Source of the DNA: Leptodontidium sp. MPI-SDFR-AT-0119
Lineage: Eukaryota; Ascomycota; Leotiomycetes; Helotiales; Leptodontidiaceae
Assembly: GCA_020726505.1 (NCBI GenBank)
Contig: JAHLEZ010000036.1
Location: forward strand, 434,001-498,000
Reading direction: 5' to 3'
DNA length: 64,000 bases
The notes under the pieces were generated by a model. That model saw nothing but the letters and a program-made list of their open reading frames with translations, made no database searches and was not told where the DNA came from. Below are positions 47,876 through 61,432 of this stretch, in pieces (position 1 is the first letter of the stretch; each line of letters starts with the position of its first letter). Both the position numbers and the translations under genes were made by a program.

Positions 47876-50555
47876 TATTAATAGAAATTAATAAGTAACT
47901 TTAAGTAATAAAGGTTTAACTTAAGTTCTTATATATTTTTTAATAATAAGTAGTTTTTCTATTTATTAAATACTTAATAAAGCCGCGTTTATATTAATAG
48001 TTTAATAACTTTTTTACCTCGTATTCTTCGAGTAAATTCACTAGTTCAGCGATTGTCCTTAGAGTAAGTAGTACTCTTAGTAGTACGTTTTCTAATAAGA
48101 ATATATAAAATACCGGGGATATCTTCTTTATTATAATTAGTAACTAGAGTTCGTAATTTAATAGTCCCTTAATTTATTTAATCTTAAATAGTCTTAGTTT
48201 CTTATACTTTAACTTGTCACTTAGTCACTTAGTATTAATGTTTTTTTGTAAAAGATAAACTTTATTCCCCTCTTATAATATTAGCTCTTAATTACGTATT
48301 TTGTTATAATAATATATATTCTTCTTTATTACGAACTTAAGTTCTTTAGTTAATTCCTTATAAATGTCTTAAATCTTTTGGACTTAAATGCGAGCTATAT
48401 TATTATCCTTAATAATAACGTTAAGTTTTTTTTAATAAGCGACAAGTTCGTAATTATAGTTTATAAAGAAAGGTATGACCTTTGTCGTTTTTATAGTCGA
48501 GCTATTATAAGCGAACTCTACTAATAGTAGTAATTTTACTTAGTTGTCTTATTAATAGTTAACGTAATAGTGTAAATACGCCTTAACTACTTAGTTTATC
48601 CGTTTGTTTCTTTTATTAGTCTAAGGATAAAATACTATTAAGAGCTTCTAATTAGTTCTTAGGAAGGCTGTTAAGGCTTTTTAGAACTTAAATGTAAATA
48701 GCTTATCTTAATCTAATATAATTTCTTTAAGTACTTTATACTTAAAGACTACCTCCTTGAAGTATACTTGTGTCAGGTTTTTAGCTATAAGGGTGGATTT
48801 AATTAGTACTAAAATTATATATTTAGTAAGTCTTCTTATAATAACGAGTATTATATTATAACTAACTCCCGTGACTAAGTCCTTTAATAATAATAGCGGC
48901 CTTATAAAGTTTCACGATATAGATCTCTAAGATTTTAGTAGTATTAGTACTATAATTATTTACTTATAAGGAGCGTGCCAGGAAGGCTTGTTCTTAATAT
49001 AGGCATTACAGTTAATGACTACTTCCTTGACTATAACGCGAAGTCCTTTAGCTTAATAGTTTCTTAAGATCTTAAGGTACGTTCTTTGTATCTCTTAATG
49101 TCTATATACGAGAAGTCTATATTATTCTTTAATATAAGCCTTTATTAAGCTAAGTAGTAACTATATCTTCCTATTAGCTTATATAATCTCGTTCTTTATA
49201 GTATTTTATTTAATAAGCTCCTTAATTTAGTCTAAAGACGGCTTGTCTTTCTTTTAAGCTTCTTTTAATATATTAAACTAAGGGCTACTAATGTCGTGTT
49301 CGATGGCGGTCGCTTCTCAGACGTTAGGCACTATATCTTTATTATTTAATTTCTTAAGTAACGCTGTTTCGTTATAGACTTTATTATTTTTATATCCGAG
49401 CAATTTACTTAACGCGTCTACTCTTATATTGTCCTTTCCTTAGACGTACTTAATAACTAAGTTAAAAGAAGTAAGTTCCTCTGACTACTTAGTTAACCTT
49501 TAATTATTAAGGACCTTAGTAATTATAAAGGTTTAGAGATTTATATAATTAATATAAATAATAACAAGGAACTTAGCCCCCTATAAATAGATTTTCTAGT
49601 ATTTAAGTACTTTAACGATTATTATAAGTTCTTTCTTATAAATATTATAATTCTACTCGGCCGGGGATATCTTTTTTAAGTAATAGGCTACTAAATATAG
49701 CCGTCCTTAGTCGTCCCTCTATAAGTGTATTACGCTAGTGTAAGTATTTAAGGCGTCAGTTTCGATAATGTTCTCCTTTTCTTTATTAAAATTATAGAGT
49801 ATTAATTCTCTTGTAAATTCCGTTTTAAGTTACTAAAACGCCTCTTTATAACGTTCGTCTTAAGCGAAGGGAATACTCTTCTTAGTTAAGTTAGTAAGAG
49901 GTTCTATAATCTTAGAATAGCCTTAAATAAATTATTAGTAAAAGTTAGTGAATCTTAATTAAGATTATATATCCTTAACGCTAGTTAGCGACTTTTATTC
50001 TTTTACGGCTCTTATTTTCTTTAAGTTAATACTTATTTGTCTTGGGCGTATAATATAGCCTAAGAAAGTGACTTACTTAATTAAGAATTCACACTTTAAT
50101 AGCTTTAGTCTAGAGTTTACTTTAAGTAAGGCTTTTATAACGGCAGTGACGTGCCCTTAGTGTTCCTCGAGGGTTTCTGAGTAGACTAATATATTATCTA
50201 GGTAGTATATAGCGAACTTACTAATAAAATCCCGTAAGATCTTATTATTTTACTTCTAATATATAGTAGGTGCGTTCTTAAGTCTAAACGGTATTACTGT
50301 GTATTCTTATAGGCCTAAAAGTAGCACGAAGGCGGTTTTTTATTTGTGTCCTTCTTTAATTTAAATTAAATTAAACGTATTACGCTGATTTAGCTTAGTA
50401 TAAACCTTTACTTTAGTTAACTTGTCCCGTAAGTACTATGTGTTAAGTAAAGGATAAATATCCCGTATAGTTCTATTATTAATTATACGATAATCGCCGT
50501 GAGGCCTCCTTTTAGAGTCCCCTTGTTTCTTAGTAATTAATATATTAATAGCATA

Positions 50556-52609
50556 TCCCCTAAGCTGCCGTTCAAAACACACTTTTACAGGGGGGTGGAC
50601 AGCCTGTAAGGCCCCCTGTAATTTAGCGAGGAACACTAAAAATTGCACTCTATACTAAAAGTATCGTTTTTACCACTTATATTTAAGCTATTCTATAATA
50701 CAATGTAAAGCAATCTGTTTTCTTACAAAGCGCAACCTCACATTACTTACACCCATACATTGTAGCCTTTCTTTTAGTAGTTCGGCCAAGATTACGTGCA
50801 ATATTCCCTAAAGCGACTCTTTTTAGTGGAGGTCCATCACCAAACCTCACTCCTTTACACGCAACGTAGTCTACTCTCCTTTATGCTATAGTTATTTTAA
50901 TAAGCTCATGTGAATAAAGCGGAACGTCTACCGTAACTCTAGATAGCTGTGAAATACGCCTCTTCCGTAAGTCCGGTACATCGCGTCCCATAGTAATTAA
51001 TACGTTTACCACTTATAACCGGAAATCGTCTTGTGAACGGAGGGAAACGTTTTTCAGCTCATAACCACTGTATCGAGTAATCAAGTAACAGTTAGAAAGA
51101 ACGACTAATAACATATATTAGTGGAGAGCTTGAATTGGCCCACGCCGAATACGTCTGAGGCCTCTATTATGCCCCTGAAGTTAATCTCCTAAATCGACGG
51201 CTCCCATATAGTGATTGTAGGCGTCGTACAGCTCTAGGATATTAAGTGCCTTAGTAAGTTGATTTCCGAATGGAGCCCGAGAGATCTTTACATTACCGGC
51301 TGTCTCTTTTAGTCGTTTTCGCACCCGTAAAACCGTGCTTTTACTATCCCAGAATGTTGACATAGCGAGAGCAAAAGCCGAATCTTGGAAGCCGATATGT
51401 AGTACGTTTTCCGACTCAGTAGGGATAGTAACTATTGTCCCCCATAGCATCGCATTGGCACCTTTTTCCCGCGTTTTCTTGAGCTTTACAATGTCTTTAT
51501 AGACACCTGAAGATGTCCTACACGTACCGATAGCTGCAAAACCTTGAGACCTCAAATATTCAAGTAATTGAGTAGAGGTAAAGAGGTTGTCAAGGTAGAC
51601 GTAATATAAGGCCTTTAGTAACTGTGCAAGAAGAGTTAGTACTACCGATTGAGTCGTATTAAGTCCTTGAATCTTTGAAACTCCAAAAGCACCACCTTTC
51701 TTCCCTGGTTAGTAGTAAAGCCACCGGAGAAAGAAGCCACGTTGTGCAGCAACCCAAATCTTGATTCCGGTAGGCGTTAGCTTATTTGGAATCGTCGTAA
51801 TAGCCTTGGACTTTCCCGTATATCGAGCCATAGCTTCGTCCACAGCTAATTCCTGGCCAGGTTTCCACAGTTTCAGGTTAACTGTTTGAATATAACTATT
51901 TAGAGGTTCCGTCTATTAAGATATTAGTATTATATACTTAAAATAAGTAGGGGAATTACTCTTTGAAATAGATAAATACTCTTTTCATTACATACTCGGA
52001 AGCGCCGGCGTAAAGCTTGGAATCGATTTCGTCTAAGGACCTTGGAAATAGGGTGAAAAGGAGCTAATAGGCTTGTATTCCAGTAGTCCTCGATCTAATT
52101 TAAGGGGTAAACCGTCATATAAATACACACAACAAGGTACAGGTAGATTTCCGATTGACAAGTCTTATACTAGTCCTTTACACGAGAGTACGGCTTTAAC
52201 TTATGAGACTATAAAGCCGGCTAGTAAGAGTTTGTAGCCAAAACGATTGCGTCAATTATGTCTTTATTATAATACTGAGTGAAAAGGGTAATAGGATCAT
52301 CTGGAGAGTAGTCCTCTAGTAAGTAAATCTCAAAGTCAAAATCATCGATTTCTATTGGCTTAAATTGAGCCCCTCTTACATGTAAAGGCTCTGCAAGTAG
52401 TCGCAAGGTACCCAAATCAGTGGGGTCTAGAAACGCAGTCTCAGGCATTGTGTTTACATTGAAAATAGGTTTTTTCTAGTAGTAAAGAGGGGTTGTTGAT
52501 GTTGTTTATTGATCCAGGCCCGCTGGCGCACGGCCCGTAACGTAGGCAACCTTAGCGCCCCGCTTCAGCGCTGCACCTTGGAGAAGTGTGTTAACGGCAG
52601 CTTAGGGGA
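50556..52609 (-). mobile_element. piggyBac-like DNA transposon
   Basis: 2054-bp element with inverted ends CCCCTAAGCTGCCGTT followed by ACACACTT on both sides. It splits the Gypsy J reverse transcriptase; the gypsy frame rejoins (NHY|AINILITKK) if exactly 2 bp (TA) are counted as duplicated. It carries a piggyBac transposase gene. Confidence 0.82.
50690..52448 (-). pseudogene. piggyBac-family transposase (inactivated)
   Basis: The N-terminus (52448-52221, MPETAFLDPTDLGT) ends DPITLFTQYYNKDIIDAIVLATNSY, as in fungal piggyBac proteins. The catalytic domain is long and open (51900-51184): first Asp in AVDEAMARYTGKSK (about 51840), second in YLDNLFTST (about 51590), third in YNHYMGAVDLGD (about 51190), the DDD triad of the DDE_Tnp_1_7 family. 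A TAA follows VDLGD where Gln is expected, then the frame continues RRIRRGPIQALH. A C-terminal Cys-rich zinc motif (GCK*CEVALCKKTDCF, about 50755-50710) is present. 51960-52220 contains more stops and a possible intron. Excision and insertion activity is lost through nonsense mutations. Confidence 0.85.
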
Positions 52610-55026
52610 TAGTGATTTTGACTTCTGAATTTATTCTTTCTTTACCCCTAACTCCTAATATTCTTTAAGCGTCCTTATAGTTACGTAATTATAATAACGA
52701 ATCTTTTTTACAATAGATATAAACTTACCTTTAAAGTTAATTTCATAATTTTAGGGCTAATACTTAAGTAAAGCCCTTATATCCTGCGGATCTTCGAACA
52801 TTCTCGTGAACTTCTTATATAATATAAGTAGTTAATCTTGTATATTATCTGTTTATTTAAGATAACTTAGGGATTCCTTTTAATTAAGAATCTAACTCGT
52901 TTGTCTAGAGTCTATTAACGTTATTATTAAGGAGGCGGCCCTAGCTTCTCTTGTGCCGGCTAGTTAATTGTGTCGCTATTAATAGTCGTCGAACTTGACC
53001 TCCTTAGTTGCCTAATTTATATTAGGGTTGTGGCTACTTAGTTATTAAGTTCTTAATATTATATTATGTCTTCTAATATTAATAAGGTAAAAGTAAATAG
53101 TTTCCTCGTGATGTTATATTTTTATTATTATTTCTTAGGTTTTTTCTCGGACTTACTTATCTTAGCCCGCCTCCTTACTATTTAATAGATTTAAGTAATA
53201 AGGGCGATAATAGCGTAATATAAGAATGCCGTGTTTTTTTAATAAAGCTAGGGTTTATAAAGTGTCTTATAACTCTTAAATCCATTAGTGCCTTTGTCTT
53301 AATACTAGCCACTATAACAGATATAATTAGTTAATTATTCTCCTTAGTAATTACTAATTCCGGGCAAAGTAGTAGTACGTCTAGGATATATTATTATTCT
53401 CTAATAATTCTCTCGGTAGTCTTATTTAATTACTTCTTTATATTATACACCGAGTTATAGCTGACTAGTGTATAAGGTGTGTCTTCTTCGAAGTTAACCT
53501 TCCCTTAGATAGGGTCTTCTCTTATCTATTAGTTACAGCGATTCTCGAATAGTCTTAGCCTTTTTTACTAGAAACATATCCCTTATAACTTGGCTTCTCT
53601 AACTATAGCCTAAGTTTACTTGACTTCGAGATAGTTATCTAGCCTTTTATATTTTAGGGGTTCTTTTAGTAATTCTAAGTTAGCTATATAACGTTTTAGG
53701 CGCTCGTATACGTCTTTTATATTCTCTTAGAATACTATTGTAATAGTGTCTTAATAGACTATAATATATAATAGTCCTTGTTTTATTATATTATAAGTGC
53801 GATAAATCTCTATAAAGTCGGGCTTTAGTTTTACGTATATTTAGATTCGCTACTAATACTCTTAGCTAGGCTCTTAAGTCGGGTCTCTATAACCTTTACT
53901 TAGCTTTCTTATTATAAGTCTAACGACTTTACTGTTTATATTTATAGGTTGTTTATAGCGTCGAAGAAGACTTTATTAACTCACTTTTTTTTAGTGTCCC
54001 TGCGTTTTAATATTACTACTTCGTAGTACTTTAGTTTTCTTTTTATTAACGCGAATTCTATTTAGTTTTTTTATTTAAGTTTTCTTTTTTATTTCTTTTA
54101 AAAGTAGTCTTAAGCGAGATATTTACTTTTACTATAAGTATAATATAGTCCTTTCTCTTGCCGCTTTTACTTCTTAGTTTACTTAGTCCTCTTCCGCTTT
54201 ATTTTATTAATTTCTATAAGATTATAGTAATTTCGGTTATTATTAAGATTCTATAAGTAATTTTAGGATCTCTTCTCTTACGACTAAGGGTACTAAGGTC
54301 GTTTAAATTAAGTTAGCGTAAAATACCCTTTACGTTCTTATTAGTGTTTTTAAATACAGTTGTCGATTTTGATCGAGTTTTTAATTAATCTATTTAAGGT
54401 AGTTGTCTTTAATATTTAAGAGAGTTCGTCCTTAATATAGTCCTTGAGGCCCTTGTAGTACTAGGCTCTTAACCTTTTATCCGTCTATTTTAGTTGTAAG
54501 GCGTAATAGTTAAACTTTATAATATACTGATAAATAGTTCCTTGTTAGTATAGGCTAAGTAAGTGTTTCTCCGCTTATTCGGTCTCATTGAGGTCCCTAA
54601 AGACCCCTTTAATAACAATAGTAAATCTAGTAATACTCTTAAAGATAACCTTACTCTTTTTAATTATAGTAGTAAAATAGTTTCCTATAACGTTATTTAA
54701 GAGGTAGTTAGTTAGCGCCGGTTCGATTTAGTAGGCGGCTGTGTCTTATAAGAAAGAGGCGATTTATAAAACTTTCTGAGGTTTGATATCGAACTTATCG
54801 CTATTAAAGGCGAAGTATATATTATATTAGAGGATAAACTACTTAAGTTTACTTTGTTATTTATAGCAAGTGTTAGGCATTTAGACCTTAAGTGCTCCGG
54901 GTTTATTAATAGTATCCTTAGTCCCGGTTCTTACTTTACTGCCTTCTTCTTTTATAAATCCTTTAGACGTAGTCTCCTTAGGGGCCATCTTATTAAGTGA
55001 CGGTACTTTAAGGGAAGTACTTAAAT

Positions 55027-55405
55027 TATAACGTTAACTAAGTTCTAACTAATACGTAACGTATAAGTTTCGTTAGTTATTATTTATTATGAAGTGAAGT
55101 CATAAGAGTTCGGTTCTTAATAAGAATTAAGACGTTATAAGTAATAGTAAATTTAGAAGTAAACTTGCTATAATAATTTAAGTACGAAGCTTTATTACTT
55201 AAGAAACTACTTTATTTATATAAAACTTCGATTCCGGCTAGATCCCCTAGATCACTTCCTTTCTTAAGGGCTCCTAGGATTTAAGGATTTAAGGATTTAA
55301 TACGTGACTCTTTGTCTTATAATTTCGTCCTTGTCTTAGCTTTTCTATATAACAAGGCTGCCGAGCCTTAGGGCCAAGACACACGTGATCTTATAGATCG
55401 TGACA
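55027..55405 (-). repeat. 5' LTR of Gypsy J (379 bp)
   Basis: Pairs with 46876-47279; the length difference comes from small indels. The first G of TGTAAC reads A (TATAAC). Flank GGAGA at 55406-55410. Confidence 0.9.
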
Positions 55406-55465
55406 GGAGAATTATAGAAGATCGACATAAGAAATAAGAGAATACGTACGTTCTAATCGACTATA

Positions 55466-58400
55466 CTCGTCGGTTTCCTGATTTTTTTCGTTAAAGTGGC
55501 CGGCCTGCGCAAGCAGGTCGGAACCAGCAACTTAGACATACCAGTAACTTAGACACAGCGGGGCCGGCCTAATTAATTACTTTACATAACCAATTCTAGT
55601 CCGTTTGACTTGATTTTTTTATAGAAAGATGCGCGATAGTTAAAATAATAATTACTAAACAAGTATATTAGGTTAGGGCTAATTAATAAGGCGTTGTATT
55701 AAGTTTAATATAGTTTTTAAGTATAAATTTAGTAAGTCTTGGCGCCTCGGGACTTCCCGTAGTTCGTTAATAGGGGTACAAACCGCGTCTGGATTTCCCT
55801 ACTAACACGTAAAAACGCGATTTATCTTACTTACATATATACTATTTAATTTAGACCACGAACTACGCCTATAATGGCCAAATCTACGCCTTAAATCAAG
55901 TATAGAGAGTCTAAGAGGGGCAAGAAGAAGACCTCTTTAGATACTAGTATTACTCGTATACGGAAGAAGCCTAAATATAAGACCCCCGCATATATAAGCT
56001 AAGAAGCTAGGATTCAAGCTGCCTTAGAGGCATACGAGAACCCCGACGACACCGATATTACTAGTCTACGTATTGTCGCTGGCGTCTTTAGTAGAGTCAG
56101 CTACTTTACGTTAAATTACTGTTATAAGAAGAGAGACAGTTTAAAGAATTTAGCTGAGAATGGAGGCTATAATAAGAAGCTAAATAAAGCTCAAGAAGTA
56201 TCTTTAATATAGTATATTAATATTACTATTAAGAGAGGCTTTCCTATGAGATATAATATGATTATTGCCGCTGCAACTATAATATTAAGTCTCTTAATAG
56301 AAATTTTCTAGCGAATTAGACAGAATTGGGCCAAAAGATAGGTTAATAGAATGGACGCTACTAGCCGATATTATGTTTTACGAACTACTTTAATAGACTA
56401 AAAGCGCAAAGATTGTATAACGATTAAAGAGATTACTAGTTACTTTAAGAAGTTAGTTATAGTAATGGCTAAATACTTAATATATTGGAAAGATATCTTT
56501 AATATAAACGAAATTAGCTTCTAGGTCGAGTGTATTAGTAATATAACGGTTATTACGTACAAGAATATTAGGAAGGTACGTTTTCCTACCTAAAAAGCGC
56601 TTATCCCGATAACTAAGTGCGTATTAACTGTTTTTAGGTTTACACCCGTGACCCTATCGACCGCGAATCTGTGTTAGTTATTGAGTGTATCTTTGCTGTT
56701 AGCTACGCTATTAATTGTTATATTATTATGCCGGGGGCTGTCTACCCAGAGAAGATGTTTAATAACAACTTACCTCCAGGCATAAAGATCTCTTGTAGTA
56801 AAAAGGGGTATTCTAGTGACGAGCTTACATTAAAATGGCTTAAACACTTTAATCAACAAACTAAAGGCCGCTAACAAGATCAATGGCGTCTCTTAATATT
56901 TGATAGCTATAGTAGCTATATAACGTATGAGTTTATCTCTAAGTATAAGCAACTAAAGATTATACCTTTTTGTTTAATTACTCACTCGACACATATTACA
57001 TAACTATTAGACGTTACTTGTTTTCAGTCTGAAAAGCATTAGCATAGACGAGCAATTAAAGATAAAATTAGAGACGGTTGCAATACCTTCACTAAATACA
57101 CCTTTCTTTAGTGCCTTCACTAAATCAGAGCTAAAACCTTTAAGAAAGAGACAATTCAGTCAGCCTTTAGGCGTACCGGCATATAGCTATTAAACACGGA
57201 TGTCATCATTTCAGCTTTCAAGCTTACCTAGGATACCCAAATGGGCGATAAAAACACTAGTGGACGGGTATATAATTATACCCTAAATGATCTATTTAAT
57301 ATAATTAATGTTCCTATATCTAACGAACCTGTATCACGCTAAGTACCAGCTAATAATCAGTTTTAGGAGGCCGAAACCGCGTCAGACAACAAATACGACT
57401 ATATTCCGTGGATTCAGGATAATAGGGCTTTCGACGATAAGCCGGAGGACGGAATCCAGCTCCCACAGCTCCCACGTGACGGAAATATCGATATTATAGA
57501 CGACTTAATAGCTCCATTAACAAGCTCTCGTATTGACGAATTACTTAATATTTAAGATTTAATAAAGGCAGTTACTCTAGAGCAACCTTCGCAACCTAAA
57601 GGTGTAATAGACTACGGCGATTACGGCTTTAGAAAGACGGCGGAAGATCTACGTTAGTACAAGAAGACGCCATTTTTTAATACACTATACGGGGCTAAAG
57701 GAATTAACGCACACGCCGAATTTTTAAAAACCTACAAAGATATATTATTATCTCTATTAAAGCGACTCTCTAATAAGAAATTCCGAAAAGGTAGTATAGT
57801 TAATGTGATATTAGCCGACGCCGCGCGCTAAGAGCTCACTTCAGTTCTAAGTACTACTTAGGGCAGCTAATCCCTTATACTCAATGACGAAAATAGTGCT
57901 AAGAGAGTCAAACCACGCGGCGGAGGCCGTGTAATCTCCTCTAGAGAAGGGTTACGAATTATTAGCGAGAGGAACAAAGCTGCTTAGGAGTCTAAACTTA
58001 CAAAGCTCCGTAAAGAGGCAAATATTACTAGAAATGTATTGAAGTTAGAAGAAGAGAAGGTTACTAAAGTTTTAGCTCGACAGCAAAAGAAAGAGGAGAA
58101 GGAGACTACGAAGGTTCAAAAAAGAATAGAAAAGGCACGCATTCGGGAGGAGAAAGCTTAGGTTAAAATATAACAAAGGCTCGACAAAGCTGCAAAGATA
58201 CAGGCTTTAATTAGTGCTAAGAAGAAGCCTAGGGGTCGGAAACTAAATATAATTAAAGAGGAAGAGGCTATATAACAAGAAGAGGCTATACAGTAAGAGC
58301 CTGTAGTTATAGCCGCATCTCAAAGACTAATTCGTACTAAGAGACTAACACAAAAGGCGATTGAGATACTTAGCGACGACGAGTAAGAGGGTAACAGTGA

Positions 58401-58793
58401 TATTGAGAGCCTTGTAGAGTCAGATTTGTCCGCTAATTCCGATTCTAACGTTAATTTAACTAATAATAGTAGTAGTGGGCCTATAGATTACGATAATTAC
58501 GATTGAGGAGTATCAAAGTTAGTAGTCGGATAGGGATTATATAAGCGAGTGCACCTGAAATCCCCTTTACTTCAATTAATTATAATATATAATATAAATT
58601 AAATAACGTTATTTAAGTTGTAATTAGTGCAGAAATTTATTCCGCATCTAATAGTTTATCCCCGAAGTTGATTGTATTAGTAATTAAAAAGTTATTACTT
58701 AATTAAGTCGACCGTCACTATATCCAAGTTGCTGGTGCCGACCTGCTTGCGCAGGTCGGCCACTTTAACGAAAAAAATCAGGAAACCGACGAG
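55466..58793 (+). mobile_element. Fot1/pogo-type DNA transposon
   Basis: 3328-bp element with about 65-bp inverted repeats starting CTCGTCGGTTTCCTG and a TA duplication (55464-55465, 58794-58795); the empty site in Copia B reads GACTATAGTTCG. The ends contain CCGACCTGCTTGCGCAGGTCGG, itself a perfect hairpin. Subterminal CCAGYAACTTAGACA occurs twice at 55525-55560. Confidence 0.9.
55874..58506 (+). pseudogene. Fot1/pogo-type transposase (inactivated)
   Basis: Frame from MAKSTP (55874) to a TGA at 58506, about 877 codons. A CENP-B/Tc5-type helix-turn-helix region (56080-56400: NLAENGGYNKKL, SLIQYIN-like, RGFPMRYNMI) precedes a DDE_1 domain: FNINEISF (about 56507; the first catalytic Asp reads Asn), VIECIFAVSYAI (56674), SDELTLKWLKHF (56815), LLIFDSYSSY (about 56890; second Asp) and LLDVTCF (about 57008; third Asp). 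The C-terminal third is a Lys/Glu-rich coiled-coil stretch (57980-58200) with an acidic Ser/Asn tail. About 20 TAA/TAG of the CAA/CAG/TGG type and frame slips disable it. Confidence 0.82.
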
Positions 58794-61187
58794 TAGTTCG
58801 TTTCTTTAAAATAAATACCTTTAGTATTAAATAATAATAAAAACTTACTAGAGGATATTTATAAGTAATATCTAAGATCCCTAGTTAAAAACGCCACTAA
58901 AACAGCACCGAATTTACCCCGAATCGCTATTAAAATTATATTTATAAAATATATTTTTAATTTATTAATTATTAATAATAATTATAATACTAAAGTATTT
59001 TTAATAAAAAAAAGACAAGGGACTAAGAGTTATTTATTAAACTTTATATTAAAAGGAAGATTATAATACTTAAATTATTATTTTAGTAGTTTTAAAGGAC
59101 AAAATATAAAGTACTTATTAAAAGGGGTGTTTTTATATTTATTTATAAAAACGATATTAAAGTAAAAAGCCACCGCATCTTTAAGTCAAAAATAATAAAC
59201 GAGGTTAAAGGCAAGGAGACGTTAGCTTTATATAAGAAGTTAAGACTAGTAATTTAACACTTTAATAATAAAGAGAATAGAGAGATTTTAACTTAATCTC
59301 TAATAATTTAACGAATTAATTAATAGTTACTTATATTTTTAGCCGCTATTATTAAGTAATTAAATCGCCTCTGAAACTAGTCCGAATCTTGTCTAATTAT
59401 TAAGGACATTACTTAAGCTTATATTTAAGTAAAGACAAGGCTTTTTTAATATATTTTTATATAACTACTAAAAGAGATTATAAGAGATTTCCTTCTTAGT
59501 ATAATATTTATAATAATAATAATATTATATAATATACTTAAGTCTAGAAACTACTAGTTTAATATATATTATAAACATTATATAAAGAACTTATAAATAA
59601 AGACATTAATATACGACTTATACTTATTAATTAATACTAAAGAGAGTTATAACTTTAAAGTTATTAAAATATAAATAAATAACACTTTAATTCTAAAAAA
59701 TAAGGACTTTTTAATAAAAGAGTAAAATAAAATTACTAAGGTATGTTTTTAATAAAGCTAATATAAGTATTACTCCTTATTAAAACTATTACGTTTAATA
59801 AGTATATTATTATAATAAATAAGGACAGCCTTTATATATCTTAAAATAGTTAAGGAGTAAAGCTAAAGTTAGTTAATATAGGGAAAGAGGACTATAAAAA
59901 GGCCTATAAAGAATAGCGAGCTCGTATAGCTTATCTTATTACTATATATTAGCTAGAAATAATATTTAACTTCTTAGTTATAACGTAATACTAAGATTTA
60001 ATAAAAGACGACGTTAAGGCCTTAAACTTATACTTTAAATAACAATAAATAACTTAAAAAGAGGACTTTAATACGTATTAGTTAACTTATAGTTTATAAA
60101 GGTCTATGTTTTTATAAACAGTTCTTTTACTAATAATAAAGACTTAAGTTTATAAATAAGTTCTGTATTAGTAATTAGTATTAAAATAGTAAGGGATATA
60201 CAATTTACCTTAATTAATAATATCGTATATATTAACTTAATAAAATACAAGAGAGTAACTCGTGTAATACTCACATCGGAGTTATATACTATAATAGCTA
60301 GTATTAATATACTAATCTCTTTTAATATTACTATTAATATAGTATTTAATAAGCTTAATATCTTACGTCTTTTTATTATTATTTATATAGATTCTTTGTC
60401 CTTTTATAAGTATATTATTAAGCTTAGTATAATAAAAGAGAAGCGCCTAATAATTAATATTATAACTATTTATTAATTATATAAGCGTAGAGAGTTAATA
60501 GAGGTTTAATAAATTGATATCGCTAATAATACTATTAACGTTATAACAAAGAGTACTTTAAATAAGGCTCTTCGGGATTTTATTAATACTAATATACTTA
60601 TTATTAAAATAAAGGGTTAAGTTTAGTAGTTAACCGGAGTTAATTCGGACTAATAATAAAAGGGTTTTATACTTATTACTTTTCCTTTATATCTTCTCTA
60701 TATATCTTATTTTATTAATTTATTACTTATGATTATTTTTATATTTAATTAATTTACAAAGTTAAAATTATACTTAATTTAGTTTTAAACACTCTTTAAT
60801 TTAAAGTACTAATAGGCGGCCTTACGACGACACTTTAATAAGAATAAACTACCGGTTTTACTATAAGGGGCTACTCCCGTATAATAATATAAAAAAAGTG
60901 CCGTTATAAAGAACTTACTATGAAGTTAATTTGAAACAAGGCCGAATCCCTTATATATATATATATTAAGAAGAGGTTCTTTCTCCTCCTCCTTTACGCT
61001 ATAGCGGCGACTTCAGCGGGGACGCTTAATAAGAGAATCGTTCTTACCGCCGTCCTCCCTACCACGCTTAATAGTAGTAAAAGAGGCGATAATAAAGAGC
61101 TAGTTTAAAACTAACACTGTTTTTTATAATATAAAGTTATTAATACTTAAGGTGCCTTAATATTAAAAAGGAATAAAGGGGTTAATT
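58794..61187 (+). pseudogene. Copia C reverse transcriptase, RNase H and 3' region (decayed)
   Basis: The reverse transcriptase part about 59500-59900 keeps DLYLLINTKESYNFKVIKI and INNTLILKNKDFLIKE, where intact fungal Copia elements have a QTDDTL core; the Asp residues read Asn. RNase H at 60240-60640 shows VLASELY-like, YIDSLSFYKYIIKLSIIKEKRL and INVITKSTLNKALRDFI blocks. 60650-61187 is the 3' region, with antisense sequence like exon 3 of the Copia B antisense gene (61090-60950). It ends at Gypsy K. Confidence 0.8.
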
Positions 61188-61432
61188 TGACGCTTGCCCT
61201 AGAAAGACGGCAATCACGTGTAACTGACGCCTCACATATTAACACTAGACATATAATAATACTAAGTATTAACTTAGAATTTATAATTATAGAGGAAAGA
61301 AAGTAAGGAAAGAAGGAGTCTATATATAAGAGGTTAGTATACTTAATACTATAGTAATCTCGGTACATCTTAATTAGGCAGTACTAAGTGGAGCCGGTGG
61401 AAATAAGGCTTTAAGTAGTGCCGGTCGTCACA
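61188..61432 (-). repeat. 3' LTR of Gypsy K (245 bp)
   Basis: In element orientation TGTGACGACCGG...AAGCGTCA. The boundary with Copia C is clear because homology to Copia B stops at 61187 (GGGGTTAA). Confidence 0.75.

Larger units (their letters stand above)
47900..54988 (-). pseudogene. Gypsy J gag-pol relic
   Basis: Gag starts at 54988 (MAPKETT) and shows a Retrotrans_gag-like core: ASFL*DTAAY*IEP (about 54770-54720), TIVIKGVFRDLNETE, YYKGLKDYIKDEL. The reverse transcriptase is split by piggyBac; after it YAINILITKKQGD and HGDYRIINN (50555-50475) precede KVYTKLNQRN and the active-site segment YLDNILVYSE (about 50200), where YLDD is normal. The integrase shows the zinc region NCNAYIKNKPSWHAPY (about 49010-48965) and ILVIIRRLTKYI with downstream FKEVVFKYKVLKEII. 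Many stops; Asp->Asn at the RT site. Inactive. Confidence 0.82.
46876..55405 (-). mobile_element. Gypsy element J, interrupted by piggyBac
   Basis: 8530-bp LTR element, minus strand, with LTRs 55027-55405 (5') and 46876-47279 (3') and a perfect 5-bp duplication GGAGA (46871-46875, 55406-55410). Order gag, (protease), reverse transcriptase, RNase H, integrase fits Ty3/Gypsy. A piggyBac element sits in the reverse transcriptase. An antisense frame lies between integrase and 3' LTR. It is nested in Copia C. Confidence 0.9.

Noticed and set aside
56671..56874. Separate small gene at this position
   Set aside because: The peptide is the central DDE_1 segment of the Fot1/pogo transposase between two RIP stops, not an independent gene.
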